From Lycium barbarum (taxonomy: Eukaryota; Streptophyta; Magnoliopsida; Solanales; Solanaceae), in the NCBI RefSeq assembly GCF_019175385.1, contig NC_083341.1:63459800-63523799 (forward strand): a stretch of 64,000 bases of DNA, given 5' to 3'. The position numbers and the translations under genes are program-made. The notes under the pieces are model-generated. The model did not search any database. It was given only the letters and a program-made list of their open reading frames with translations, and was not told the DNA's origin. Each line of letters opens with the position of its first letter. Position 1 is the first letter of the stretch. Of this stretch, positions 1 through 11,962 are shown piece after piece.

Positions 1-72
1 TAAACTTGGTTCACAAAATTTGCACCTTGTCCAACATCGATGGAAATTGAGATTTTCACTTCAATTTGGGGC

Positions 73-80
73 TATAAATA
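73..80 (+). promoter_or_regulatory. TATA box of the Ogre 5' LTR
   Basis: TATAAATA in the context GGGGCTATAAATAGAACCC is conserved in the other LTR at 39827-39834, and a diverged TATTTAAAGG stands at the same place in the third copy (45645). Conservation across three LTRs supports a core promoter; transcription would start about 25-35 bases downstream. Confidence 0.7.
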
Positions 81-1935
81 GAACCCCTAGATTACATTGT
101 TTGGCAACCTTGAACGCCCTTGATTGAGTATTCTGATATACTCACCCAAGTTACTCGAAATACCTAAATTTTAGAGCATTCTAGCTTTATAATTTTAAGA
201 GTTTGAGGTAGTTAATCTTAAAAATTTATTTGTTGTTCTTGTGAGGATTTGTAGTTGGTTTTGATTGGGGAAACAAGCTCTCCAAGTCCAACTCTCCAAC
301 AGGCTGCACTTAAAAAATGTAATACTCTATTCCCTTTTATATTTTTCTGCATTTTTTTATATGATTTTGTGCTTTATTTTCTGCTTAATTTTGTTTTATC
401 ATGTCCATCTTTAGATTAGTTCAGTTAGGTGCTTAGTATTTAGGCTTTGTTTAGTTTAGTGACCATGCTTAGTAAGGCTTTGTTTAGTTTAGTGACCATG
501 CTTAGTATAGTTTAATCTTATTACTTGTTTAGCATAACATTCATGACTAGCACAGTTATCACGTTCAGTTAAGACTCAGTTTGTTTATCCAATTCTAAGT
601 ATAATGTTAATTTCTTATTTAGTCTAGTGGACATATTACTGAGAGGCCAATCTCCTGCTACTGTGTTAAGCCTTGGTTGTCACTTTATTTGAAAGCAGAG
701 TTGATTTTTATCTTTCTGTCTTGTTTATTTGCTATAATTTTGAATGTAGGGTCAGCCCTCTCCCATCTTCCATACTCAGCTTGTTTGTTGTCATTACAGT
801 ATGCATATCCTGTTTTGTGTGCTCAGTTTGGTATCTTCATGTGAGATGAGAAGTGTATATTTTGTCCTTCTGTTTAACTCATGTTGCTTCTGTGGGTAGT
901 GTGATACTACTTTCCCACCTATTTGTTTGGTTTAGCCATTGTTATGTCTAATGCTTGCTTTCTAGTTGATTATCTAGCCCCATCCTGATTAGACTACAAT
1001 ATTGGACCCTGCTACTTCATTAACATAACCTTGTATGTTTGTCTAAAACTGTTGGATTCATTTGGTCTGTTTCAGTATGACTATCATTTTGATTAGTTCC
1101 TTGGTTTTGTGTAGTTGACTCACCATATTTGGTTGTATGGGTGACTTATAAGGCCTATTAGTTAGTACATCATGCTTGGCCATAAGATTGCTCTGTTTGT
1201 TTGTCCATATTATCATGCCTAGTCCAAAACTTGTATTGTTTGAATGCAACTTGGATGCCTTGTTGTGTTCTGTATGCTACTATGGAATGTTAATATATTT
1301 TGTCTAAGATGGGTACACGTTTGTGCACTACAAAGTGATTTCCATTTGATTCTGCCTAGGCATTGACACTATAGTATACTTAGTATAAAAGGTTGTGTAT
1401 CTCTAAAAGTGCTAGCCTCTCTTGTGGGATCCTGAACATGCCTAAATATTACAAGTTTTAAGTATAAGAGTTCTTTATGCCCCTGTGTGCAAATGTGCTT
1501 CATTTCTGCCTAAGTCTAAGTGTCTACATGTGTGTATTGTACGTATACTCTAGTCGAATACCTTAGAAAGGAGGTTAGTTTGGTCATTATAGATCAAGAT
1601 TTAACCCTCCCCGATGTTAACAATGCCTGGGATTCCTAGAAATCCCTTGGAACTTGTGCAACATCGGGAAGACGAGGGCAAGAGCTTTTTGTTATTGACC
1701 CTATATGCATCCTCATAGAGATGTATACCACTGTATACTGTAGTATACACTGCGTGTATGCCTGCTATTAGTCCTCTTGGAATTTCAATATTTGATTATT
1801 GGGCCCGAAGTCTATTGTTGTTAACACTCTGATTTACTTGGTGTATATTGTTATGTGTACAAGTTATTAATGTTTTACCCTTTTTTTTATTTTGAAAACC
1901 TCTCGCTGCATTTCCGGGTCCTTCTCTTCCATACA

Positions 1936-1959
1936 GGAATTGGGTTGTGGCCCAATTCC
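1936..1959 (+). other. Conserved hairpin GGAATTGGG / CCCAATTCC at a candidate splice acceptor
   Basis: A perfect 9-bp inverted repeat (1936-1944 and 1951-1959, 6-base loop) follows a pyrimidine-rich stretch ending in CATACAG. It is repeated exactly at 41603-41626, and a diverged version (TTGGGCC, AAA, GGCCCAA) lies at 61470-61486 in the third LTR. The 3' splice-site reading is inference. Confidence 0.5.
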
Positions 1960-2891
1960 AAAGCTGATTGTGGCTGAGTACGCATATGTAAGGGAAGCTA
2001 ATATATTTGAAGGCCCAACTACGGGTGAAAATAGCACTAACGGGGTGGGTAGCCCATTAGTAATTGAAATTCTTCCTCGTGTTTCATTTTATTTGTTGTA
2101 CGATTTATTTATTTTTTGGTAAATTTAAACCTTTATATGAGTGAAGCCTTATGGGATGTAGAACTAGGGTCACCACCTAGTTAATTAAGTAATTAAGATA
2201 AAAATAAGTGTCAATCTTTCACCTTTTGTTTTCAAATAATTGGCCTCTAAGAACATGAACATTTTGCTAAGCATAATGAATTTAAGATAAGGGCAACAAA
2301 GTGATTTTTCAAACTGAAACTCGTGTTGAAATTGTGTAAGAGTTTTATACAAAGGGGATCATTTGGGAAACTAAAAACCAAAATGTAGATTTTAGACCGA
2401 AAAAATGACTTATTTGTAACAACCCTTTGAGACAAATAGCATATTTGCATATCTGAATATTTGGGCCTGGAAGTCCACCATATAAGTGGACCAAAACCAA
2501 TTATTTTTATTTGAAAGAGGCACGTTTTCTAGGCTGCATTTTGGAAAACACTGGTCACATTTTTAACCTTTAGACTTGATGAAACTTGGGCTAAAAACTG
2601 GATTTTACCTTTGGGCTGAAACTGGAAATTGGACTTTACATGGATAAAAATGACATTTGTTTTTAGGCCAGCCTCTTAGGCTAAATGTTGCGATATTTTA
2701 TGCACTAAATGACTTGGGTTGAAGTTGACTTTGGCCCTGATTTGAGGTTGGATGGATCTGGTTATGTGGACTATGGTTTGGACTTATTGGGCTTCACTAA
2801 AATGGACTTAATAAAATGGATTTATATATATATATATATATATCAAAACGAGAATATATCTCATATTTTCATATAAGTATATAAAACTCGT

Positions 2892-2991
2892 AAGTACTTA
2901 ATCCATTTCGTTAGGACTAGAATAGTAGCGACTCTACTCGGGAGCGATCCCGGGTGTGTCCTAGTCCGTAAACGAAGTGGATTGAGCACTT
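2892..2991 (+). other. Long stem-loop in LTR U5 with PBS-like loop
   Basis: Arm 2892-2920 pairs with 2961-2991 over about 28 base pairs with two one-base bulges, one internal mismatch and two G-T pairs. The 40-base loop has its own hairpin (CGGGA 2939-2943, TCCCG 2948-2952) and the sequence GCGACTCTACTCGGGA, which matches the real PBS at 3393 except for one base. The 3' LTR is cut before this point, so there is no second copy here to compare. Confidence 0.6.
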
Positions 2992-3392
2992 ATGCAGATT
3001 TTTCTAAACCAAAACCCCTTATTTATAAGGGGATTTTTTGCCGAATATTTCTAAAAAAGGAGATGATGTTGTAAAACATGAAAATGTTATATTTTTGCGG
3101 AAAACATTAACATATAAGCAAATAAATAAACCTTACAGTGAAGCTCGTAGGTCATCCGTATTCTACGGATCCTTAATACCAGGGTGCTTAAAACCTTCCC
3201 TGGGGGATCACCAGAACTCTTACCTCGAACTTTGGTCCAAAAAGACTTTTTCTTTGTCTGAAAAACTCTTTAAACCCGTTTTCCTTATTTTTTCCTTTTT
3301 AATAAATTAGGTGGCGACTCTAAGAACTAAATATCCAATTTAGAGCACCAACAACCTCGTAGTGGCTTTTACGCCTTAACCCGCGTAACAGC

Positions 3393-3410
3393 TGGCGACT
3401 CTACTGGGGA
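3393..3410 (+). other. Primer-binding site of the Ogre element (tRNA-Arg type)
   Basis: TGGCGACTCTACTGGGGA starts two bases after the LTR end. It has the form of the complement of a plant tRNA-Arg 3' end, the primer class reported for Ogre elements. The tRNA identity is from memory and was not checked against a tRNA set. Confidence 0.75.
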
Positions 3411-4010
3411 TAATTTAGGTTCTGACCATAAGGGTTTCACTATAATGAGGTTTATTTTACAAGCATTTGTTTTTGTGTAGATTTCTGTATTTAAATTAGC
3501 ATGCATCATATCGTAAACTCCGCCACTCTTGGCAAACAATATGGTTTCAAAGGGGACACGCGGGATCGTGATCTAGCCTTCACTAAAAAACTCAAAACAC
3601 CCTTCCTTTGGAACAATTTTAATGTTAAGTTGGTGTGCGGTCACCAAACGGCCGACAATAGTTCACCCCGAGTAGTCCGCTCGGGTCCAAGCTCAGTTTG
3701 AAAAAATCCACTCTTGCATAAGCCTAAGATAGAGCTAAGCCAATTCCAAATGAGAAGTAGACTGGGTGGCTAGGATATTTTAGGCGCATCCAAACCTGAT
3801 AAGGAGACTACCCCGTGTCAAGTACGGTGTATGACCTGAAAGACACCGCAAATCATATTATGTGCTATTTGAAAACGTTTAAGTGTGCATATGAATGAAA
3901 CCATTACTTAGTGGGGGGGGACCTTGGGTTTTATTTTGTAGATGTCGATCAATTTGAACTTTTATATGGTCCAAACTACACCTGAGTTGCTGCAGATTTG
4001 GTGGGGCTAA

Positions 4011-4857
<847 letters not shown>

Positions 4858-5644
4858 CAATCACAAAACACCCATCATTGGGTTCAAAACCATAGTAAGG
4901 GAATTTAGCTACTCATGACAAAGAACAAGAAATAAGAAATTGAAGAATTCATAATTGCTTACTTTGGAAGAAAAGAGGAATTGATAATACTTGAATTGAT
5001 GTTTGAACCTTCAAAAACTAGATAGTATTTAATGTTCGAAGTCAAGAGAAAAAAATATAATAACTGATAACTATTAAAACCCTACAATGACTATTTATAG
5101 GTTCTGAAAACGTGAAAGTTGCATATTTGCACTTTGGTCTCCGTCGATACGAAATACGGTCCGTTAAGTGAAATACGGACTGTAAATCAGTTTACGACCA
5201 AGTCGTCCTTCCAGTTTTGAGAAACTTCAATCTCTTGAAATATGGACCGTAAATTGGTTTACGGCCCGTAAACTGCCCAGTCGTCTTTCAACTTCCAAAA
5301 CTCCGACTTTTTGCCAAATGCTCGAATGGTTAAATACGCTTTAAAATACGGACCGTAAAGTGGAATACGGTCCGTAAAAGTTGTTCGTAAATCACCATGT
5401 CCTCAGCCTGCCTTTCTGGTTCTTTTATTCTTTAATACGCCCATGGAATACGACCCGTATTTTAGAATACGAACCGTAAACTGAGTTTATGACCACTTCT
5501 GTACTTTCAACTGTTTTCATTCCAAATCTATTTCGTTTCTTGAAAAACACTAAAAACCACATAAAATCACATAGACTTGCTTAAAAACAAGTAAAACTTA
5601 TAGCAGAAAAGCATCGATTTGTGGCGTAAAATCACGCCACATCA
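4858..5644 (-). mobile_element. Partial Athila-type LTR copy (left end, rearranged)
   Basis: This matches 14246-15032, the promoter-side part of the Athila LTR, at about 95% by eye. In - orientation it starts TGATGTGGCGTG at 5644, holds palindrome arrays (5151-5492) and a TATA box (CTATAAATAG, 5091-5100), and stops at 4858, lacking the last ~600 bases of the LTR. It is followed at 5645-5932 by Ogre host sequence and not by element interior, so it is not a normal 3' LTR. Confidence 0.75.
5151..5492. repeat. Array of TACGGACCGTA-type palindromes (left LTR copy)
   Basis: About ten variants of TACGGTCCGTAAA, TACGGACCGTAAA and TTTACGGCCCGTAAA are spread over 340 bases at irregular spacing. On the - strand they lie immediately upstream of the TATA box at 5091-5100. 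The same array recurs at 14536-14885. Confidence 0.85.
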
Positions 5645-5932
5645 AGAACAAACAGGCAAAGTTGGACATTCACCTTCTCCACATTGAAGGAAGAAAGCAT
5701 TCAATAGATATTCCATGACTTCGTATCTACTGGGTTGTAGTTAAAGGAAGAAAGTGTCCATTTTTGCCGCTTATGGGAATTCGAGGGATTCTCCCTTATG
5801 CTCCTGCCCAAGTTCTAAGATAATTTAGGAGAGTCCAAGTCGTACCCTAGATCGGAGGCATGGGAGATTTCATCATTCACTACGACGTTGACAGACCACC
5901 AAGAGCTTTGGATTGTGTCCGAGAATGAAAGG
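5645..5932 (+). repeat. Duplicated stretch of Ogre ORF1 beside the Athila junction
   Basis: This matches 15033-15322 (both include the GGGAGATTTCATCATT start region and end at GAGAATG-AAGG). At 5932/5933 it switches to Athila interior, whereas the right copy continues into Ogre ORF1. The duplicated unit therefore spans LTR fragment plus host flank (4858-5932 versus 14246-15322), a signature of ectopic recombination or illegitimate duplication after the Athila insertion. Confidence 0.75.
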
Positions 5933-7104
5933 CTCCCCAATATTCATCGGATACTTTGACATCAACGAGGCAATAGTGACTGCCTGACTGGTGGAGAGGG
6001 TATTATCCGTCTGGGTTGGAGTGATCCTGTACCGAAGCAACGTCCACCAAAACTTAGCTTCCGTGGACAAACAACTTTTAGAAATCTTGATTCTCCCATC
6101 ATTAGTCCATTTTTGCTTATGTGGCTCAGATGTGATAATCGCAGCAGTCCATTCCCGCACAGATTTCTTGTCTTTCCTGTCTCGTTTGTCTAGGAACAGG
6201 CTCAGATCAGTGGGCGCCACAAAATTATTACCGAACAGGACTCTATTGATGGCTTTGGAGGAAATATCGACAAGTGAGTTCCGGACTGTCACATTCTCCA
6301 GAATGCGTATCTTATGCCAAGCACGACTCGGCTTCTTCATCGACATCAATACAACCCCATATGATGCATAGAATTCCCGCACAATGTGCGGAGCATAGTC
6401 TCCCGGCTCATGAGTGAACACATCCAGCTTGTACATTTTGATGGTATCATCCAGCTGTGGATGAGCCGAGATACCATCGAAAATCAGTCGCCGCTGCTCA
6501 AATATTTTCCGCTGCGGCTGTCCCCCAGTTTCTGTCCCAGCCATCCATTGGTCATACAATTTCTTTGACCTTTTGACCAAGAACTGAAGTTTTTCTTCCT
6601 CCAGCCGTTTGGTCCTGACGGCTAGTTTACGACCCTCTAGCGGCGTACCATCATCCGGATCATTACCATCACTTGGCCCTGCTGATTCACTCTCCTGATT
6701 AGTTTGGTGGGTTGCCCCCTGCTTGATACTTCCGCGTCAGAATCCCCCTCTTCAGACTGGGAGGCTTCCGACGCAGACTTGGGCGGGGTCATAGATGGGG
6801 GCTGTGATGGCCTTGCCGATGTGCCTTACGTGGGGGCGCCCTTGACCTTTGGTGGTGGTATAACCTCTGCGCACTCGGATCCTGATTGTTCCCCTTCCGA
6901 ATTGGAGGGTTCATCTATCAACTTCGAATCCGAGCGCGCTTTCCTTCTTGTGCCAGTGCTTTTGGCCCCCGCTTTCCTTGCACTCCTTTTCTGACCCATT
7001 CCTGCAAAAGACACATCATATTGGCTACCATGGGACATCCGATCAAAAATAAGACAAACTGATTGTGCACAAAAACCGTGTTCTGTCTGTGTCCGTAAAC
7101 TCAA
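5933..7104 (-). pseudogene. 3' ORF of the Athila element, 'putative plant transposon protein' type
   Basis: On the - strand a basic N-terminal part (MGQKRSARKAGAKSTGTRR, about 6998-6940) and an acidic Ser/Glu-rich linker lead, after a stop near 6826 and a frameshift near 6710, into a globular part. This has EQRRLIFDGI, the block HIVREFYASYGVVLM and ISSKAINRVLFGN, and is open at 6580-5873. The REFYA block plus the downstream INRVL block recall the putative plant transposon domain (PF20167) that often occupies the env position in Athila-like elements; role unknown. The last codons (5932-5873) are antisense host sequence, so the true C-terminus is lost. The first ATG (7104) is a guess. Confidence 0.6.
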
Positions 7105-8416
7105 AAGACGGACCGTAAATTGAAATACGGTCCATAAACTGAGATCATAAACTGCTCATTTTCTTGGAGACCTTTCTGTCCCTTCGTGAAATGCTTAAAG
7201 ACGGACCGTAAACTGAAATACGCTCCGTAAAGTGAGATCGTTTTTCGCATCACAGACATAGAACATGTTTTGATTTCTGGATGTCGTTACACATCTTTGT
7301 TTCACATTGTTTTTGGGATTAGGTTACTCAGACTTCACCTAATTTTCTACCAATTTTTCATAAATCCCTCAAGAGTCAAGCTAATGGTGGGCAGACCAAA
7401 ACTTCAAATTTTGAATTTTAAAGTATGGAATGCCCTCCAACCCATTTGGGTTTTATTTACAACTTCCCAAGAGACTTAGAAGAATTTAACATTGTTATCC
7501 CCTCACAAGATCATTAACCAAGGTAAGCAAGCACTTAATTTCACAAAACCTAGCCTAATCAATACTTACCATCAAGTTCAAACTCACTGCTGTAAAATAA
7601 GAGTGGAGAGTGTCAATCATACCTTTTTATGATGAACCAACAGATCACAATAAGCAAAGACTTTGAGAGCACAACTTCAATCACAACCAAATTTAAACCT
7701 AGGGAAGAGAGATTACGAATTTTGTGAGAGTGGGTTTATTTTTTAGTGTGAGTTGTGTATTTATGGAGTTTAAAAAATGGAAGATGATGGGTTTTTCTTT
7801 TGGTGGGAAATCGTGGTGATTGAGAAGGAGGGAAGTTAAAGAGGGAAGTTGATTGAGAGGTAAGTTAATGGAGAGGGAAGTTAATGGAATGAAACGGTTC
7901 TCTCTGCCCGTGATTTAAATCGCTGCCTTCTCTTGTATTTACAGCATTTTTGTTTTTTATTTTTTTATTTTTTTATTCTAAATATGGTCCGTAAAGTGAT
8001 TTACGACCCGTATTTAGAGATGTGTATGTGGGCAGTACACTGTATTGTCTCATGAAAGATTATGATCAGATTTACGGACCGTATTGTGAAATACGGTCCG
8101 TCATCCATGGTCGTAAACTGTCATGTTGCATTACAGTGCTTATTGTTTTGTGACATTGTTAAATACGCCCCATTTTACGAGTCGTATTATGAAATACGGT
8201 CCGTAAACTGCAGGCGTATTTTGCAATGTTGCGAAACAGTCTCTTACTACTTGACTTACCTACTATTCAACAATATTTTCTGCAATATATTCCTGCACCA
8301 AAACAACCATTACCCTATATGTAATCAAAAACAAACAAAAGAAAAATAAACATTACACTTGGGTTGCCTCCCAAGAAGCGCTTGATTTAACGTCGCGGCA
8401 CGACGGTGGTGACCAT
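7105..8416. other. Athila 3' non-coding region with two palindrome arrays
   Basis: No coding sequence is recognisable. TACGGACCGTA-type palindromes occur at about 7087-7240 and 7984-8215, the motif type found in the LTR upstream of its TATA box. On the - strand a CCATAAATAC TATA-like box (7757-7766) lies between the 7984-8215 array and the 3' ORF. A block at 8357-8403 carries the inverted GGGTTGCCTCCCAAGAAGCG sequence found just after integrase in this element. Confidence 0.5.
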
Positions 8417-9613
8417 TCATTCCTTATCTTGGTACACCAGATCATTGTTCGTTCCGAGGTGCTTCAACCTGTAGCGGTCAACAATCCTATCCTCCGAAAC
8501 CATTTCGTGATAGTGCTTCAATCTCTGCCCATTCACCTTAAATGTCCGAGTTCGATCTCCGGACTTTAACTCAATTGCTCCATGGGGTGAAACACCTACC
8601 ATCTCAAATGGACTAGACAACCTTGATTTAAGCTTACCAGGCAGCAACTTCAACCGAGAGTTAAACAGCAATACAGGGTCACCCTTGTAGAACTCTCGCT
8701 TCAGGATCTTCTTGTCATGGTATTGCTTCATCCTTTCTTTATAAAGTTCTGCACTCTCATATGCCTGGTACCGAAACTCATCCATCTCATTTAGTTGAAA
8801 CAACCTGAGCTTGGTTGCTTCCTCCCAATCCATATTCAGTTTCTTCAGCGCCCACATAGACTTGTGCTCAAGTTCAACCGGCAAGTTACAAGCTTTTTCG
8901 AATACAACCTTGAAGGGTGAAGTCCCAATCGGAGTCTTGAAAACAGTCTTGTATGCCCATAGAGCATCATCGAGCTTGTGGGTCCAATCAGTTCTATTTG
9001 CATTTACTATTTTCGCTAGAATACTCTTGATCTCCCTATTAGATACTTTAACCTGCCCACTTGTCTGAGAGTGATAAGGTGTTGCCACCCTATGTTTTAC
9101 ACCATATTTCTCTATCAGTCCCGCGAAAGCTCTATTACAAAAGTGGGATCCACCATTGCTGATTATAGCCCTCGGAGTACCAAAACGAGTAAATATGTTC
9201 TTATTGAGGAACCCCATAACACTCTTGGCCTCGTTATTAGGTAAATCCACCGCTTCTACCCATTTTGACACATAGTCCATAGCAACCAAGATGTATTTCA
9301 TGCCACCCGAACTCACAAAGGGTCCCATAAAGTCAATCCCCCAGACATCGAATACTTCTACCTTCATAACAAAATTCATCGGCATCTCTTGCCTTCTGCT
9401 GATATTCCCTTGCCTTTGACATTGATCATAGGACAGCACCAATAGATTGGCATCATGAAAATTGGTCGGCCAGTAATAGTCGCACTCAAGTACCTTAGCC
9501 GCAGTCCGGTTTCCGCTATGATGACCCCCAACAGGAGAGTCATGGCACGCCTTTAGAATCACCATCACTTCACTTTCAGGAAAACAATGTCGAATGATGT
9601 TGTCAGCGCATGT
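8417..9613 (-). pseudogene. Athila integrase
   Basis: The frame gives an N-terminal zinc-finger region ([15 protein letters not shown], then [10 protein letters not shown], where a Tyr stands at the expected first Cys), a core with [23 protein letters not shown] and [14 protein letters not shown], and a C-terminal region with YKGDPVLLF and [12 protein letters not shown]. The first core Asp is present. The second catalytic position reads Asn and the catalytic Glu reads Lys, both explicable by single G-to-A changes. So the reading frame is almost 400 codons long but the enzyme should be catalytically dead. It is in the same frame as the RNase H upstream, separated by one stop at 9614-9616. The 3' end of pol is at 8417. 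Confidence 0.88.
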
Positions 9614-10135
9614 TCAGAACAAATAAGGCTTGTCCCAATAGTACTGTCGAGCCTCCCGCAAGAATTTCTTCTTTTGGTAGGCTTTGATATCTTCTGGAAC
9701 TATGCCTGTTACCAAATAATTAGCAATGTCAGCATACCACGGTGCCTCCTCCATTGACACAGCCAACACCCTCTCATCCGGAAAAGCATCATCTATATCA
9801 AGCTCATCAGAAGGTCTCCCAGCCTCTTCAAGCCGAGAGAGATGGTCAGCAACCTGGTTTTCAGTGCCATTGCGGTCCTTCACCTTAAAATCAAACTCTT
9901 GCAGCAATAGCACCCATCTGATCAGTCGCGACTTTGCTTCCTTCTTTGCCGTGAGGTATCTCAAGGCTGCATGATCAATATAAACCACTACTTTGGACCC
10001 CAACAAGTAGGCCCGAAATTTCTCAAAAGCAAACACAATGGCATGCAGCTCTTGCTCCGTCACTGTGTAATTCATCTGGGCAGCATTCAGTGTTCTGCTT
10101 GCATAATAGATCGGGTGCATAATTTTATTGTGCCT
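9614..10135 (-). pseudogene. Athila RNase H
   Basis: The frame reads [43 protein letters not shown] and [11 protein letters not shown], the conserved order of Ty3/gypsy RNase H with its TEQE, DH and ADxLSR blocks. It is continuous with RT except for one TAG (10136-10138) and with integrase except for one stop (9614-9616). The part after ADHLSR is the tether leading to integrase. It would degrade the RNA strand of the RNA-DNA hybrid during reverse transcription. Confidence 0.87.
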
Positions 10136-11092
10136 CTACCCAAGCACAACACCTATTGAAAAACCACTAGCATCACACATCAGTTCAAATAGCAAGGACC
10201 AGTCAGGAGCAACAATAATAGGAGCAGTAGTGAGACGCTCTTTTAACTCCTCAAACACCTTCCGGCACTTATCATCAAACGCAAACTTCGCCTCTTTTTC
10301 AAGAAGCTTGCACATTGGGTTGGCAATCTTTGAGAAATCTTTGATGAAGTGCCTGTAGAACCCAGCATGTCCCAAGAAACTTCGGAAACCTTTGACCGAG
10401 ATAGGTGGTGGAAGTTTTGCAATCACATCAATTTTCGCTTGATCGACCTCAATTCCCTTTTCAGAGATTTTGTGACCGAGGATGATTCCTTCCTTCACCA
10501 TAAAATGGCACTTCTCCCAATTTAGCACGAGGTTTTTCTCCTCACATCTTTTTAGCACTTGACCTAGATGGCCAAGACAATCTTCAAACGAATCACCCAC
10601 CACAGAAAAGTCATCCATGAACACTTCTAAGAAATCCTCTACCATGTCAGAGAAGATTGACATCATGCATCTCTGAAAAGTGGCTGGTGTATTACACAAA
10701 CCAAAAGGCCTCCGGCTAAATTCAAACGTCCCATAAGGACAAGTAAAAGTGGTGTTCTCCTGATCTTCCAAAGCAAAGATGATCTGATTGTAGCTCCAAT
10801 AACCATCAACGAAGAAATAGTAGGAACGCCCCGCTAGCCTATCAAGCATCTGATCAATGAAGGGCATAGGGAAATGGTCCTTGCAAGCGGCTGTGTTGAG
10901 CTTGCGATAGTCCATGCAAACTCTCCATCCTGTGACAGTTCTAGTTAGGATCAACTCATCCTTTGCATTTGGCACAACAGTGATGCCGCCCTTCTTAGGA
11001 AAACATTGGACTGGGCTCACCCACTTACTATCAGCAATTGGGTAAACTACTCCTACATACAACCATTTGATGAACTCCTTCTTGACAACCTA
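10136..11092 (-). pseudogene. Athila reverse transcriptase
   Basis: Conserved RT blocks run in order: SKWVSPVQCFPKKGG, GWRVCMDYRKLN, DHFPMPFIDQMLDRL, FFVDGYWSYNQI, TFTCPYGTFEFSRRPFGL, VFMDDFSVVG and FLGHAGFYRHFIKDFS. The DD pair in FMDD and the first Asp in VDGY are present. The W in GYWSYNQ is unusual, because this position is normally a small residue followed by Gly. The upstream frame is interrupted by TAG near 11090 and at 11258. Confidence in identity is high; function is lost through the stops. Confidence 0.9.
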
Positions 11093-11257
11093 TTGCATAT
11101 TCTCGTTCAGTCGCCTCTGATGCTCTACACTTGGTTTGATATCCTCCTCCAACTGGATTTTATGCTCACAGATCCAAGATGGAATACCTCGGATGTCTGC
11201 TATGGTCCAACCAATACCACGCCTATACTCCCGCAACACCTCCAAAAGCTGTAGAAT

Positions 11258-11962
11258 CTACTCCTCAGTTAGTAGGGCTGAAAAAATCACCGGTAATGTA
11301 TTGTCCGGACCAAGGAACTCATATTTCAGATGTGATGGGAGCTGCTTAAGCTCCAACTTAGGTGGCTCAATGATCGAAGGCTTTGCTGGAGGAGTTGTTC
11401 TATTTTCCAGATCAAGATTTAGCTTCTTTGGGTGGTATGAATATGAGCCCAACCCAACAAGTGAATTAACTATCTCCACATAGCCTTCCATGTCTTCTGC
11501 ATCGAAATTCATAAGAATACCAGCTAGAGCTTCACCCAAACTTTCTTCTTCTATCTTGAACTCCGCTGCTTCATCAACAACATCAAACGAATCAATTACC
11601 GAAATACTCTCGTAAGCACTTGGTAACTTCATCCCTTTGCTAGCCTGAAAAGTCACTTCTTCATCGTTGACTCGGAACTTGATTTCATTTTTCTACGAAT
11701 CCATCAGAGCCCTCCCTGTAGCAAGAAATCTCCCCAGAATAATAGGAATGTCCCGATCAACAGCACAGTCAAGAATCACAAAATCAGCGGGCAACATAAA
11801 ATCACCAACCCGCACAAGTACATCATCAACTACCCCAACAGGTCTTTTGATAGACCTATCAGCCATTTGTAACCTCATAGTAGTCGGGCTTGGCATCCCC
11901 AAACCTGATTGTTTGTATATAGCAAGAGGCATCAAATTAATACTCGCCCCATTATCACACAA
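11258..11962 (-). pseudogene. Athila aspartic protease and linker
   Basis: [15 protein letters not shown] (about 11958-11914) is the Asp-protease active-site block, followed by [17 protein letters not shown] and [17 protein letters not shown], the flap and the hydrophobic ILGR block. A stop at 11693 splits it from the downstream linker (TFQASKGMKLPSAYESISVIDS) that connects to RT. All parts from 11962 to 8417 share one frame, so damage to pol is mostly point stops. It would process the Gag-Pol polyprotein. Confidence 0.8.

Larger units (their letters stand above)
1..3390 (+). mobile_element. Ogre-type 5' LTR (5' end outside the window)
   Basis: Positions 1-2757 align along their length with 39756-42420, at about 90% by eye. 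The LTR ends in CGCGTAACA at 3390, followed after two bases by a PBS, which fixes the 3' boundary. A TATA box lies at 73-80, so nearly everything shown is R/U5 or leader. The last 500 bases hold a strong stem-loop (2892-2991), an 8-bp inverted repeat (CCCCTTAT 3015-3022 with ATAAGGGG 3025-3032) and extra PBS-like sequences (2927, 3313). The final 634 bases have no counterpart in the 3' copy, which is cut at 42420. Confidence 0.85.

Noticed and set aside
5151..5492. CRISPR array
   Set aside because: Units are short palindromes of variable sequence and spacing, in a plant retrotransposon LTR, with no cas genes.
5991..6371. 126-codon + strand frame opposite the Athila 3' ORF
   Set aside because: No domain; it is the antisense shadow of a recognisable - strand protein.
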